Shown: positions 1 through 11,102, numbered from the stretch's first letter. The stretch: 64,000 nucleotides of DNA from Bromus sterilis (GCA_950022295.1 OX465599.1:8370001-8434000), one strand, 5' to 3'. Notes: generated from the letters alone by a model not told the origin. Translations and numbers: made by a program.

Positions 1-492
1 TAATAGGAAGAGGACGGGACTATGTCATGTTAGTGGTGATCCTAATCACTGGCCTTCGACATGTCCTAACCACTATGAGGAGACTTGAGAAGAGCAGCAA
101 GACCGCTAATATTGTCATCGGTGATACTCAAATGAAGCATTCTAGGTAAGGTATAGTCCCATGAATCCTCTCATGACTCATGTTGCATTGATGGTTGTAG
201 TTTAATACGTAGTCCTAGTTGTGAAGAGAGAAGATAAGAAATTAAAAGCAGGTAGAAAGGCTACACCATGTTGAAAAATCAATTTCGCTCATAGAAAAAT
301 AAGCTAAGAATTATACCTCCATTGAAAACGCTCTTGTCTTTCTCTTCTTTAATTTTTACGCATGGTTCAACATTTTAGATATAAAATATTAGTTGCTAGC
401 CACAAAATGAAAGTGGCCTTATATACATGAAGGTATTCTATTTCATGACTTGTCTGCATCTTCCCCTTTTTTCCTTTGTAGTGCAATATTAT
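1..492. other. AT-rich flank, nothing recognised
   Basis: I see no ORF with a recognisable product, no terminal repeats and no RNA gene in this stretch. It may be an old transposon remnant or intergenic DNA. Confidence 0.4.
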
Positions 493-494
493 TA

Positions 495-807
495 CTCCCT
501 TCGTTCTGGTGTATAGGGCTTACTAGGATGTCCATAGAGACTAAGGAGAAAATTTATTGGATAATAAAATTTTCCATTAGCTCTCCCTACCTCCAATCAT
601 TTAACTATCAAATTAATTAAGAATCACTTTCCCACACCTCATGCAACCCCACATGTAAACTTCATCCATTTCACCCCTTTCACCAAGCTAAAACAGAGGT
701 GGAAGATATGGAATTAATTTTCATTATTGCAATGTAGGCCTTTCTGGGGAGGTAATTTAGAATAAATAGTTTTTGCTAGAGAGCCTAACATACCAGAATG
801 AAGGGAG
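495..807. mobile_element. Stowaway-type MITE
   Basis: The ends are an imperfect terminal inverted repeat. The left end reads CTCCCTTCGTTCTGGT and the right end is its complement with one mismatch. TA dinucleotides flank both sides (493-494 and 808-809), the Tc1/mariner-type target duplication. The element is about 313 bp, AT-rich and non-coding. Confidence 0.85.
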
Positions 808-809
808 TA

Positions 810-1944
810 GTTGGCTCAGACGTTTTTTTATTGCCTGATGCAATATATTTTTTAGGTTGTATAGTTTTTGTTTTTATGTCTTAGTTTCTGTGAATTCTTA
901 TTTGTATGTGATATGCAGGTGGTTCTACTTACCATGTTATTGGGGGACAACTTCTAATGAGTACATGTAGGTGAGGGAGTTCACTGTGTTATTAACCGCA
1001 TGTTTTATGGTCATGCTAAACATGTCCTGGCGGTGTTTCCTTCTTGCCAACCAAAACTCACACCATCCAATCATTTATCAAAGGGACACATTCATCGAGA
1101 GATCCCACCATAAAAGCTTGAGCAGTGATTTAGTCAAATATTATATCCAATTTTAAATTGAAAACCTTCATTGAATGAAAAGATTCTAAGATTAAAGAGT
1201 TTAGTGAAGTTAGAGATATATTGGTCTTAGAAACACCAACTAATCGTGTTTGGATCTAGCGTTAAAGTAGAATATCAAGGCGTGCATATGTTTTGGTTGA
1301 AATTTATTGGAACGCCATGTACTGCACAAACTGATTTGTCCGATCGTGAAGTTAATAATTTTGTATTATAACAAAGTCTCGATTGTAACCTCGGGACAAA
1401 TTCATTATATTATGGAATTATGAAGCATATTAAAATTAACATTCATATTTTTTTTAGAAGAGATATATGTTGATGATGTTTGTGTGTGCTGTGCATTTCA
1501 CCCATACATATGAGAGAAATTTAATAAAATAATTGAATCATTATTTACATACATAGCCATGGGGTATAACCAAATAAAAATTGAATAGAGTGATGCACAT
1601 CTGGAGTAAAATTCAACATATCCCTACAAAATGCACGGTATCTCTGTTACTTAAAAAAATCATTTTGTGTGTGTCGGCGAAGACACCTTCGTCTAACTTT
1701 TTTTCGTAAACTGATACCCCCCGTTCAATCATCAATAATATCTTGTATGTATGGAGATAGATCACATTTAATCACCTTTCTAATCAAGGCCGCAAATAAA
1801 TTTCTAATAGTTCAAACTCAAATAAAGTCTAATCTCTCTCTATATAGTTAACTAATAAAAATTGGTGTGAAATCACCGACATATTTTTACATCCATAACA
1901 ACATATAGGTAATTACCTATTGCTGTTGACGTAGGTTCCCTCCC
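810..1944. other. Intergenic, upstream of kiwellin-like gene A1
   Basis: AT-rich DNA without a supported gene. Short ORFs here (for example at 971-1156 and 1669-1851) have no family features. The last few hundred bases lead into the conserved upstream block of gene A1. Confidence 0.4.
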
Positions 1945-1991
1945 TCCATGAAATCCAAAAACAAGCGTGGTCCAAACAATGCAAGAGTCTG
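1945..1991 (+). promoter_or_regulatory. Conserved upstream block of gene A1
   Basis: About 47 bp, ending roughly 405 bp before the A1 start codon, that recur with few changes upstream of A2 (5832-5883) and A3 (23745-23793, opposite strand) and more weakly upstream of A4. The common core contains AAATCCAA, AACAAG and CAATGCAA. Conservation in non-coding DNA of diverged paralogues suggests either a retained regulatory element or simply shared duplication history. Confidence 0.5.
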
Positions 1992-2314
1992 AAAGCAGGA
2001 CATGAGAGAATCCGTACTTTGTCCGTAGGCTTGGACAACGCAGTCCTACACCTACGTATGGCAAACGTAATGCTACGTAAACTCCCTTTTAACTAATTTT
2101 ATCCCCCCCTGATTTTAACGGGGGTGGGGCCCTTCCTCACCATTCCTCCAATTCCAACGCTCCAAGTGGCAGATTATGTAAAACCCGTAATAAATATTAC
2201 TACGTATGTCTAGCATTGCTCTGGACAACGAGTTGTTTGACGACTTAAACGAGGACGGGAGGCATGCACATGTGTAAGTACGTCCTCTTTTTGTCTCTAA
2301 GCTGGAGCACGAGC

Positions 2315-2323
2315 TTATATATA
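2315..2323 (+). promoter_or_regulatory. TATA box of gene A1
   Basis: TTATATATA lies about 73 bp upstream of the A1 start codon, a normal spacing for a plant gene with a leader of roughly 40 nt. The A2, A3 and A4 paralogues have a TATA element at a similar distance. Confidence 0.7.
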
Positions 2324-2395
2324 CAAACTGCCCCAACCATCAAGGGGAAACACACATCCAACGCAAGCTAATTAACAGAAGCGAGCTCAGTTACC

Positions 2396-2800
2396 ATGGC
2401 GAACACTAACAATGCTGTTGCGTTTTTTGCCCTTCTTGCTTTCCTGCAGGTGTGGTGCGCCACCGGGCAAGTCCACAGCGTCCCCGCGGTGATGTCGGTC
2501 AACGGCTTCGAGCAAGGAGAGGAGGGCGGGCCGGCGAGGTGCGACGGCGTGTACCACAGCGACGCCCAATACTTCGTTTCCCTCACCTCCAAGTGGTTCG
2601 GGACTGGCCTCCGGTGTGGCAAGAGGATCGAGATCCGGAGCTCCGATGCGATTTTTGTGAATGCCATGGTGGTGGATGAATGCGACGTAAACAACGGCTG
2701 CGGCGACAATGAAATCAGCACCTCGCCTGCCGTGTGGAAGACCTTCGGCCTCGACACCAATGTCGGTGAGGTCACCGTCACCTGGTCCGATTCCACTTGA
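2396..2800 (+). CDS. Ripening-related/kiwellin-like secreted protein (A1)
   Basis: A 134-residue single-exon protein. Residues 1-24 are a hydrophobic signal peptide, so the product should be secreted to the apoplast. The mature part has the family signatures GFEQGEEGG (37-45), CDGVYHSD (49-56), RCGK (73-76), VVDECD (92-97), GC (101-102), EISTS with AVW (106-114), FGLD (117-120) and a closing VTWSD. Four mature cysteines (49, 74, 96, 102) allow two disulfides; the DEC-motif pair has C-x5-C spacing. The family has a double-psi beta-barrel fold like barwin and expansin; some kiwellins bind secreted pathogen enzymes, but the ligand here is unknown. The protein lacks the Cys-rich N-terminal extension of classical kiwellin. 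The ATG sits in an ACCATGG context and aligns with the starts of its paralogues. It appears intact. Confidence 0.92.
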   Translation: MANTNNAVAFFALLAFLQVWCATGQVHSVPAVMSVNGFEQGEEGGPARCDGVYHSDAQYFVSLTSKWFGTGLRCGKRIEIRSSDAIFVNAMVVDECDVNNGCGDNEISTSPAVWKTFGLDTNVGEVTVTWSDST

Positions 2801-3185
2801 ACACATGCATGCATGCGTGGTACCAGTCGTCGATCATTTGAGATATTGTTCACGGGTGCGTCGAGTCATCCGCTTTCAACTTCAAAGTCTGCTTATTACC
2901 TGCCTTCCCGGCAAAGTATGTCGATGAAAATAATAATACTAGTAATTAAACTACATTAAAAATACCATAATCTATCTTCTTATATGCAAGTGTCTACTAT
3001 ATATTGTAAAGTTTGTAATGGTATAAGTCAGTGTATGTAAGAAGACTTCAGTTTGGATGCTTGTCTTGATGAGCAATGCACACCCATCAATATATCTTAA
3101 CATACATCTACTTTGGTCACTATAGTCCTTCTTATAATTATGGAACGAATGTCATATCTAAATCTTTCACCATACGATGTATTTT
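2801..3185. other. 3' flank of A1
   Basis: AT-rich downstream region holding the presumed 3' UTR of A1. Several AATAAT-like stretches occur near 2929-2950, but no single polyadenylation signal can be assigned. No gene is seen. Confidence 0.4.
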
Positions 3186-3189
3186 GCTT

Positions 3190-3690
3190 TTTTTATTGAG
3201 GGCTTTACCAAGATTTCATTGCTCTCAACAATGATGTTCATAGGGATACATGCATAGGGGGTCATATGGGGAGAGATAAACCACACATGGCGGCCCAGCT
3301 TAGACAAGGAAACTCAAAACTTGGCTAAGTTGTGCGCATCAAAGTTTGAGGCACACCCTTTAAAAAGAAACTTGCAGTTAGCAACACTTGCACTAAGGTC
3401 TATGATTTCCTTAACCGATGGCTGAGTGAGCTCCTCCTTTTTTTGATGTCCTTTATTAAACCCTTGCAGTCACTTGAGATAATAACCTCATGGTTGTTAG
3501 ATCTTCAGCTAACGCTAGCCCTTCTCGACAGGCCAGCGCCTCCAATATGATAGCATCATGAATTCTTGAAACCACTATAGCCGAAGAACTTAAATAAGTT
3601 CCTTGAGAGTCTCTGCAGATTGCTGCTGCAACACCTACTCTGTTGTCACTTGATTATGCACCATCCACGCAGGCCTTCATATAGCCAGAC
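3190..3690 (-). pseudogene. LINE RNase H domain relic
   Basis: Read on the minus strand, the region encodes broken pieces typical of the plant LINE RNase H domain: a CVDGA segment followed by a stop, VGVAAAICRDSQGTY, an EALACREGLALAEDL block, and a late ASNFDAHNLAK block. The order and spacing match the C-terminal RNase H domain of non-LTR elements. Stops and frame changes show it is dead. The left edge begins near a T-rich run at 3186, consistent with an element 3' end on the minus strand. Confidence 0.7.
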
Positions 3691-5709
3691 GGAGGACGGA
3701 TCCATACCGCATGTGATCTGGACCTTCTGGTCTCTCTCTGCCCCCCGCCCCAAAACTGACCCACGACACAGCGCCCATTCGTTTCGCGCGCGGGAAGGCA
3801 ACGAAGTTCAGTTCAAAAGACCGCAGCGGAGTGGAGCAGCCGCGACACGAAGTTCCTTACCTTAGCTGGATCTCGCTGGTGCCACCTAAACGGTAGGTAT
3901 AGGCGGCGGATGTCTGACGTTTGGAGTTGTCGTTCGTGCACCTGTCCCCAATAGAAATAAAAAACCCGTTATGATTAAGTGGAAAAGTTGTATCTGAGAG
4001 ATAAAATGATTTATTTCGACGGTTGCATGACCGTTCATTTCTGTCAGTTCAGCTCTCTACCTGTTGACCAAAAGTCTGATCTAGCTTTAGTACCCTGGTG
4101 TATGAGTACCGCATGCGGTCTTTCTGGGCTCTGATTAGTGGTAACATTAAGCTTTTATTGCAGGATTTATAATTCCTTGATGAACCAACGAATTAAGCTA
4201 TGAGTTTCATGGGGGCTCTGGTTTGGACTCATGAATGAGTTTTGCCTGGCAATCCATATGTCCCACACCATCACCGCTACCTCAATTAATTGCTATTCCG
4301 AAACATCTTTTTGCACATGAAATAGCCACTGTCGAGCACTTGGTTCTTTAGTTACAGAGATAGTTTCAACTAATCCTTCGTGTGCTAATGCACATACACA
4401 ATGGGACATAGAGCATTCCATCAGAGAGAGTGTACCCAAGAATCTGTTTTACCGCAGAGTATATTATCGACGTGAGACATCTTGTGTGATTCTATTCATC
4501 CTTAGACAATAGGGATTATTTAGCATCTTATGTACGGATTCCGCTAAGTTGGGCCATCTGATGGCCAAATTTCTCCTCCAGCGCCGTGCGGCCAAATAGG
4601 TACCCCGAGGAGGATCTTTGCCTCCTCAAGTAAATGTTTTCCTTCACCTATCTATATAGGTGAAGGAATACACCTGCTAGAAGAGAATTCCTCTGTCTAC
4701 AATCATTATTGACTTTGCTATAAACTACAATGAGCCCACGCTAACTCCTCTTATAAACATTGCGCGCCCTTCGGCAGGCGAGGCGTGTGACATGCTTGGA
4801 ACGCAAACATTCGGGCCAAGGAGGACATTAAGGACGTCTTCCGCGCATCCGTCATGCATCCGCTGCGTATCCGCGCAAACCTAAATCCACACTTTAGGCT
4901 GGAAATGGATTGCGGCGGACCAGAAAAAAGAACAGCGGTCCATTTAGATCGCCTCGTTAAACCGTAATTTTTATTCACGTCGATGCAAACGAAAGACGGC
5001 AAACCAAAAGCGAACAAATAGATCATGCTGTTGAAGTTACCCTAACATCGCTCGAGCTATGCACGCTCTGCATGACGACATTGAGAAAGTGCTGGATGAA
5101 ATAATGCTATAGTTGTCTTCCTCTTCCGGTGAAGGTACAATGTGATACGTCTTCCTCTTCCAGTGGGTTGGCTACTTGGCTGGAGCACACACACATGAGA
5201 AAGGAAGAGGTTGAACTCTGGATGTGTTTTAGTTTTTTTCCCCTTTTTCGCAGATTGAGCAGTCGAGCAGGTGCATTATTTGCGTTTATTTAAATATGTA
5301 AAATCAAATACGTATCTGTTATATTTTACCGTAAGTGGTTTCAACCAGCTATAATGGCATCTGGAGAAGTATGCGAAAGTTTTTGAGGGGAACATGCAGC
5401 CCATGCCCTGTGTAGAGGGAAAAAGACCACAGTACAATACAAGTTATGGCTATAAAGAGTGGCTAAGGTAGCTGCTCTCCGCGGATGAAAAAAGGAAGAG
5501 AAAAAACAAAGCACTAGGAGCTACCCCATGTCATCATCTACCTCACTACTCTTTGCTAAACACCAGTCTTGTGCCATAACTTGTATCTGCGAAAGTTGAA
5601 ATTGTATTGTTTGAAGTTTGAAAATTTCAGTAACATTTCTCGATTGATAAAAACCGTAATGGCCGGCCGGCATATATCCGAGTAATCATTCTTGTATCAA
5701 GGCAATATA
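3691..5709. other. Intergenic between A1 and A2
   Basis: About 2 kb without a supported gene. A 26-bp hairpin (11-bp arms, 4-base centre) lies at 4641-4666. GC-richer patches near 3700-3900 and 4750-5030 look like old transposon debris; the minus ORF at 4751-5026 has no family features. Confidence 0.4.
4641..4666. repeat. Short perfect hairpin
   Basis: Arms CCTTCACCTAT and ATAGGTGAAGG are exact complements around a CTAT centre. No T-run or gene context gives it a role. It may be a MITE remnant. Confidence 0.5.
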
Positions 5710-5805
5710 CTCCCACCTTTTCTTAGTAAAGTGAGTGCATGGAGTAGTAAAAATCCATATATCAACCCTCCTTAATAAATGCACTGTACTGAGAAAAAGA
5801 GGGAG
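5710..5805. mobile_element. Small Stowaway-like MITE upstream of A2
   Basis: The left end CTCCCACCTTTTCTTAG and the right end (TGAGAAAAAGAGGGAG) are imperfect inverted repeats, with TA on the left side. A related right end occurs at the corresponding position upstream of A3 (about 23827-23850), so the MITE probably predates the A2/A3 duplication. Confidence 0.6.
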
Positions 5806-5831
5806 CAATAGAGCAATAGTTCACTGTACCT

Positions 5832-5883
5832 GCAGCTCCATAAATCCAAAAAACAAGAGTGGTCTCAACAATGCAACAGTCTG
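5832..5883 (+). promoter_or_regulatory. Conserved upstream block of gene A2
   Basis: Counterpart of the blocks at 1945-1991 and 23745-23793. It shares the AAATCCAA, AACAAG and CAATGCAACAGT cores and starts about 260 bp before the start codon. A second shared stretch, GACGAGTCACAAGAGGGCGA, follows at about 5977 and recurs near A3 and A4. Confidence 0.5.
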
Positions 5884-6009
5884 TTAAAGCGTGGACAGGG
5901 AGAATATCCGACTTTGTCAGCAAAAACAAGCGTGACCTCATGCAACTTTGTCTGCAGGCTTGGACCACGAGTTCTCCGACGAGTCACAAGAGGGCGACAT
6001 GCACGAGTC

Positions 6010-6017
6010 TATAAAAT
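6010..6017 (+). promoter_or_regulatory. TATA box of gene A2
   Basis: TATAAAAT lies about 80 bp upstream of the A2 start codon. Confidence 0.7.
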
Positions 6018-6090
6018 AAACTCTAAGAGAGATCACACAGGGCATGCCAACTGCAAACTAAAGCAAGCAGCAGGAGTAAGCAGAATCACC

Positions 6091-6492
6091 ATGGCGAGCA
6101 CTTGCAAGGCAATGGTAATCCTTGGCATGCTTGTTCTCCTGCAGGTATCAGCCGTAGCCGGGCAGGCCTGGTTGCCAGCGGTGATGTCGTTGAACGGCTT
6201 CCAGCAAGGAGAGGAGGGCGGGCCGGCGGAGTGCGACGGTCAGTATCACAACGACAGCGTCCCCCTGGTGGCGCTGAGCTCGCCGTGGTTCGGTCACGGC
6301 CGGCAGTGCAACAAGTTGGTCACCATCAGGAGCAAGTTCGATGTCCGTGTGGCGGCTTGGGTCGTGGACGAGTGCAGCACAGCCAATGGCTGCCGCGCCA
6401 ACGAGATCAGCACCTCCATCGCCGTGTGGAATCACCTTGGGCTCGATCCCAGCAGCGGTGAGGAGTCCGTCACCTGGTCCGAATCTGTATGA
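6091..6492 (+). CDS. Ripening-related/kiwellin-like secreted protein (A2)
   Basis: A 133-residue single-exon secreted protein of the same family as A1. The open frame reaches back to 5914, but the start is placed at 6091: that ATG has an ACCATGG context, opens a clear signal peptide (MASTCKAM, hydrophobic to about residue 24) and aligns with A3. The mature part shows GFQQGEEGG, ECDGQYHND, a WFGHGRQC segment, VVDECS with C-x5-C spacing, NEISTS, AVW, LGLD and VTWSE. It differs from A3 at only a minority of residues, so the two are recent duplicates in opposite orientation. Predicted role: apoplastic double-psi beta-barrel protein; partner unknown. Confidence 0.92.
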   Translation: MASTCKAMVILGMLVLLQVSAVAGQAWLPAVMSLNGFQQGEEGGPAECDGQYHNDSVPLVALSSPWFGHGRQCNKLVTIRSKFDVRVAAWVVDECSTANGCRANEISTSIAVWNHLGLDPSSGEESVTWSESV

Positions 6493-6572
6493 ATGATGGT
6501 GCCAGTCGCTTGTTGAGGCAGTTCACGGTAAATCCAGTCAAAACTTCGATAATGTGTCAACGTTGTAACAAC

Positions 6573-6675
6573 TCCCTTCGTTTCATATTAACTATCGTTA
6601 AAATTGATGTATCTAGCACTAAAATGCATTTAAATACATTTATTTCATCGATTGTTACTATGAAAGGAAGAAAGT
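6573..6675. mobile_element. Degraded Stowaway-like MITE, 3' of A2
   Basis: CTCCCTTCGTTTCATATTAA on the left is matched imperfectly by TATGAAAGGAAGAAAG on the right. The ends resemble the Stowaway consensus but are eroded. It lies within about 90 bp of the A2 stop codon and could contribute to its 3' UTR. Confidence 0.45.
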
Positions 6676-8250
6676 ATATGCTACGTTCATGATGGGAACA
6701 TAAAATATTTTCATGTCTTTGCCTCGTACCGGTTCAGCAATAATAATATTGTGATCCATAAAGAAACGTGATATAGGGCAAGTTTAGGGATTGACCCAAT
6801 CTTCATAATTCGGAGGTGATGATCCACAACAAGAACGAAACACAAGGCAAAATCACAAGGGGGGGGGGGGAGGGGGGGGGGGCAAATCAACACAAGAGAT
6901 AAAGGGGAACGAGATCCAAACACATAAACACTCCAATCAACTCACAAACACCACACATCACAAGGTCCATACACCACAAGAGGTAAGGTTGGTAGTCTTC
7001 CTTCTCCTTCTATCAATAGGATTGGGTTCCTCTTCTTCTATGAGTGGGGAAATGAGGAAAGCTTGAGAGGATCTCAAAAGAGATCTATTTCCCTAGGGGA
7101 AGTAGGAGCTAAGCTCTCAAGTCTTTAGATAGATTCTTAGCTAACCCTAAAACGAAGGTAGAAGATGAATATTTATAGTCTAGATGCGAGATGAAGGGGC
7201 ACACGGGCCGCATCCCAGTTTCAGATCTGGCCGCGTTGACCAAGTCGCACTTTCATCACACGAACCGAGTCTACGCATGTACTTGTAAAAACCTGCAATG
7301 GAAAGGAGAGTTATGACAAATAAAAATTGTTTGATTTCTACAACCACAACAACCAAATGAAAGTTGCCACTCTAACACTTATATGTACTACTAACTAATT
7401 ACGAAACATGTAGATGCTATCACATAGCCGATATAAACTAGACCACCAGGATGGTTGTTTACATGACCAGGTGTATTTTCATGTTAATTAATACCTAAAA
7501 TACTAAACATACTTGTCTCTATCTTGCCATCGAGCATCTTAGTTCATAGTGCAATATTAATTAGCTTGAACTTGGAAGTTTGTTTCTTGCAATACTCCTT
7601 GCTTGTTACCAAGTGCCGCCGGCGATTACTCTTCTATCCTCTAGATCAACATCCACAGCCTCACTGAAAGCTTGCCCATGAATCATTGTTAGAATAATTT
7701 GTGGTATACAATTGATTAATTGAAAACAAGCAATCACACAAGTACAAGAACAACATCGAGATTTGTTAACAAGGTTCATCAACTTGGCTAATCCATAGGG
7801 AATGAGTATGGACGCTCCTTCCATATGTATCAAATCACTTGATACAGTCGAGGATAAACATCACTCCGACCATCGTGCCATGCCCGGGTCCGGTCAGCAC
7901 TGTCACGGGCACTAAACCGTCCTTCTCGTGATCAATGTTGAGCGTACCAGCTTATGTCTAGTCTATTTGACTATATCACGTGACCTTCATATATTAGGTC
8001 CGGGCCGGTTACACGTGTCTGAATCAAACACCTAATCCACCATTAATTACAAATCAAACTTTAACATAACTCGTCCACCAGCTTATGTCTAGTCTATTTG
8101 ACTATATCACCAGGACTTGTTGATTGGGCCAGACTATGGGAAGCCGGTGGAGAAGATTTAGGGGCGGCAGCACTGGAGCAGTGGGCCAGTGGCCACGGTT
8201 GAAGCACTGGGGGTGGCAAGAGCGCGCGCACACACGATCTATTCTTTTGT
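6676..8250. other. Transposon-like intergenic DNA with a poly-G tract
   Basis: A homopolymer-rich tract of G with one internal A lies at about 6860-6882. The surrounding 6700-7290 looks like an eroded LTR or non-autonomous element, but I find no terminal repeats. 7290-8250 holds no supported gene. Confidence 0.35.
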
Positions 8251-8290
8251 GCAGATAGGAAAGGTTTTTTTTGTGCAGATAGGAAAGGTT
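8251..8290. repeat. Tandem copy of the SINE target sequence
   Basis: GCAGATAGGAAAGGTT occurs at 8251-8266 and again at 8275-8290, immediately before the SINE, so the target stretch exists in three copies, one more than simple SINE insertion explains. Confidence 0.7.
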
Positions 8291-8519
8291 TTTTTTTTTT
8301 GAGAAACACAGTACAACTCTGAGGCTCACATACACTAGTATACAATCATCCCTACGACGCACACACGCACACCCTACCCTTATGAACATCTTCGCAATAC
8401 CGGAAGCCCTGGAATAAATCCAGGAAAATGCGAACACCATTGTCAAATTTGGGATTTGAACTCTGATGGGCTGGGGATACAACCATCCACCTAACCAACT
8501 CAACCACAGATTGATTCGC
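8291..8519 (-). mobile_element. tRNA-derived SINE
   Basis: On the minus strand the element starts with a tRNA-like head carrying a box A-like TGGTTGAGTTGGTTAGG and a box B-like AGTTCAAATCC, the RNA polymerase III internal promoter. It ends in an oligo-A tail (the T run at 8291-8300 on the plus strand). Both sides carry the same 16-bp target duplication GCAGATAGGAAAGGTT (8275-8290 and 8520-8535). This is the structure of a complete plant SINE, similar in type to the Au family; family assignment is not verified. Confidence 0.85.
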
Positions 8520-8709
8520 GCAGATAGGAAAGGTTGACGGGGTAACAGGAGAGAAACAAAAATGCACCATTGCCCGTGACAGAAAGTGATGTGGACCATA
8601 TCGACATGCACCAACTTTTGGTCGATCACGTGGGTAAGCTAATTCTACTTCTATGAATGGTTTCTTGGATTTATTTGGTGAAATCCAACCTTCCAATTTG
8701 AACTCATCA

Positions 8710-8957
8710 TCTATTATATACTAAAAGCAAAATACGTATGAAAATAGAGAGAATTGCTAGAAAATCCCACATTAATCAAAAACATCTACCGTCTATTTGG
8801 TGGGCCTACTTTAAATAGATAAATCATAACCACTCTATTATATACTAAAAGCAAAATACGTATGAAAATAGAGAGAATTGCTAGAAAATCCCACATTAAT
8901 CAGAAACATCTACGGTCCATTTGGTGGGCCTACTTTAAATAGATAAATCATAACCAC
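8710..8957 (+). repeat. 124-bp tandem duplication at the Helitron L 5' end
   Basis: The block starting TCTATTATATACTAAAAGC at 8710 starts again at 8834 with a few base changes. Copy R has a different sequence between its terminal TCTATTATATACTAAA and the internal AATACGTATG, so the L end has been rearranged. Confidence 0.8.
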
Positions 8958-9833
8958 TCGATCATAATAACTGTACCTAATTTCAATGATTGGTGGGCCC
9001 ATACTATACCTTAACTATTGCAACACGATAACAAATCAGAAACATCCGATCGTTTATTTTATAATCAACAAAACACAACCAATCGATCTTGCTAAAACCT
9101 TTATTTTCATCAAAAGAAATCTTTCCTAAAAACTGCTGCCCAGGTTTGCTTGGCTTCTCCTCACGTGCTTGCCGCCGCCGTGTTCGTACCTATGGCCTGT
9201 CGATCGGCCGCTTACTTTCTGCTCACGCAGCCACAACCACGATTCCTTGGTACTTACGCGCCAGTCATCAGAAATCTCAGATTTCAATGACCTGATGCAT
9301 ACATCTATTCAACCAAGGGCTTTGTACGTGATGGCATGAAGAGTTGCCTTGATGTTCCTATTTGCGCCGCCGCCGTCAGCCGTCGCCGCAACATTGGATT
9401 TGTATGTACGACTGATCGGTGAGACTTAGACCCCAACTTCACCTATGTCTGCAGCACTCCGGTGCCAGCCTCACGGCCTTCTCTCGACTAGCCGTGCTAT
9501 CCGGAAATTAGTCTTTTGCCAGTACAGCGATCAGATCGATACTATGTTCTTGGAAGATTATCTGAAACTTGATACATGCCGGCAACAACTTAGCAAAGGG
9601 CTACCACAGCAATGATGCACTCTTCGACGTCAGCTTGTGAACGATCGGCTACTGACTGACTTTGCGTGATCCTTTGTGTAAGCAGCATTAGCAAGCATTC
9701 ATGATCCAAGTGACAGGTACAGAACTTGCTCATATCCTTTTTTGTCTTAGCATGATGCTTACAGCATACTACTAATTAGGTACCCCGTACATGAAATTAT
9801 TCATATAGAAGCGCACTCTCATCATGATGTGTA

Positions 9834-9980
9834 CTCCCTCCATCTATGAATAAGTGTACATCTAATTTTTGTCGTAAGTTAAAAATTTTAAATTTTGATC
9901 GAGTTTATAGAGGAAAGTAGCAGTATTTATAGAACTAAATTGGTATTGTTAGATTCACTTTGAAATGCATTTTCATAATA
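9834..9980. mobile_element. Stowaway-type MITE, left part (split by a Helitron)
   Basis: CTCCCTCCATCTATGAATAA opens the MITE. The other end is at about 20620-20733, with GACGAAGGAAG followed by TA. The uninterrupted homologue in copy R (about 57570-57829) shows the two parts were contiguous before the second Helitron inserted. Confidence 0.75.
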
Positions 9981-10832
9981 TAGTAGAATGCTCGTATGTT
10001 GCTACGAACCTTATAAATATTTGTTGTACTTATATGTAAACATAATGCATTTTAAATATCACATGTCTAGAAAGGATATCGAGTAACAATAAAAAAATGT
10101 ACTTGATGTGAGGTCTTTTCATTATTTCATTTCACTCGATCAAGGTGAGTATGATAATATGCATTATATTCCAACATTAATATGAACTATTGCATGTGTT
10201 TTGCAATATATTCCAACTTTTTATAGTATGCAAACATAGTATATATGATGGACATCAATAAAAAAAATAAAAATCCCGAGGACAATACGAAGCAATTAGA
10301 GGAAAATTCGGTTCTGGTCACGAGCTCAGCTGCACATGGCACATGTGTTGAGGAGATTAAACAGCTAATGGTACAGAGCAAAACTACATCACCTGGAGAA
10401 GACAAACGGCAAAGCGCGCAGCCCATACCCTTGCAAAAAGGGCGGCAGGAGTAGAACGGAGTGAAAGCTGGAGGAAGAGACCTCCGGACTGCATCATCAG
10501 GATCCTAGCGGATGAAATCCCGCATTTAGTTTAAATTGCAGTCGTGTATTCCTCAAAAAAGAAACACTTGGGGGACAATCACCCTGTTCACGTCACAAGC
10601 TTTGAAAAGAACATTACTCAAAGGTACACCCCCTCCTAAAATATATAAAGGGTATTTTCGTCTTTCCCTAAACAGTACACCGGCCCCACCCCGCCTCATA
10701 CGCCGCCCCTGTATGCTAGCCCATGCATGTACGTCCGCCCGAAGCCGGATGAAGCACGGAGCCGCCCCTATATGCCAGCCCCGTCCACGATCTCCCAAAG
10801 AGTCAACTCATCTCACGGTAGTACCATGCGTC

Positions 10833-11102
10833 TTAGGGGCAGGATCTGAACTTTAGCGTCTCCTTCCAGGTCATCTTGGAGGCGAACCAGCCGGTGAAGC
10901 TGCCGGCGTGCCACACGACTCGCCGGGGTGGAGAAGGGCACGCTGCTTGTCCGGGAGCGACATGGTGAAGAAGGCGCCGTTTGTCTGCTGGCAGCTGCGT
11001 GTCGATACCGTGGTTGACCATCTGAAAGAAGCCATGCCGCTCGCACACCTTGTTGACCAGGTGCATCACTTCGGCTGCTGCGGTGGAGTCGCCTGAGAGC
11101 AT
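10833..11102 (-). pseudogene. Gibberellin 20-oxidase-like fragment captured in Helitron N
   Basis: The minus strand encodes an N-terminal piece of a 2-oxoglutarate/Fe(II) dioxygenase: CERHGFFQMVNHGID, then after a local frame change FFTMSLPDKQRA, then back in frame SFTGWFASKMTWKETLKFR. The SFTGRFASKLPWKETLSF-type motif is characteristic of GA 20-oxidases in grasses. Only the N-terminal domain is present and the iron-binding HxD...H region is absent. At least two compensating frame changes make it non-functional. Its position inside a Helitron indicates capture. Confidence 0.75.

Noticed and set aside
1873..2064. Similar minus-strand ORFs upstream of A1, A2 and A3
   Set aside because: Apparent peptide similarity arises from the conserved upstream block; the frames differ in length and lack start conservation.
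2368..2853. 161-aa minus-strand ORF over gene A1 (and equivalents over A4 and B3)
   Set aside because: Antisense shadows of the real genes; the same shadow appears in each paralogue because the sense strand is conserved.
5914..6090. N-terminal extension of gene A2
   Set aside because: The frame happens to be open upstream, but paralogues start at the MAST/MANT codon with an ACCATGG context and the TATA box lies inside the extension.
6860..6882. Poly-G tract as a regulatory G-quadruplex
   Set aside because: A homopolymer tract in transposon-like DNA, with no gene context; could also reflect sequencing uncertainty.
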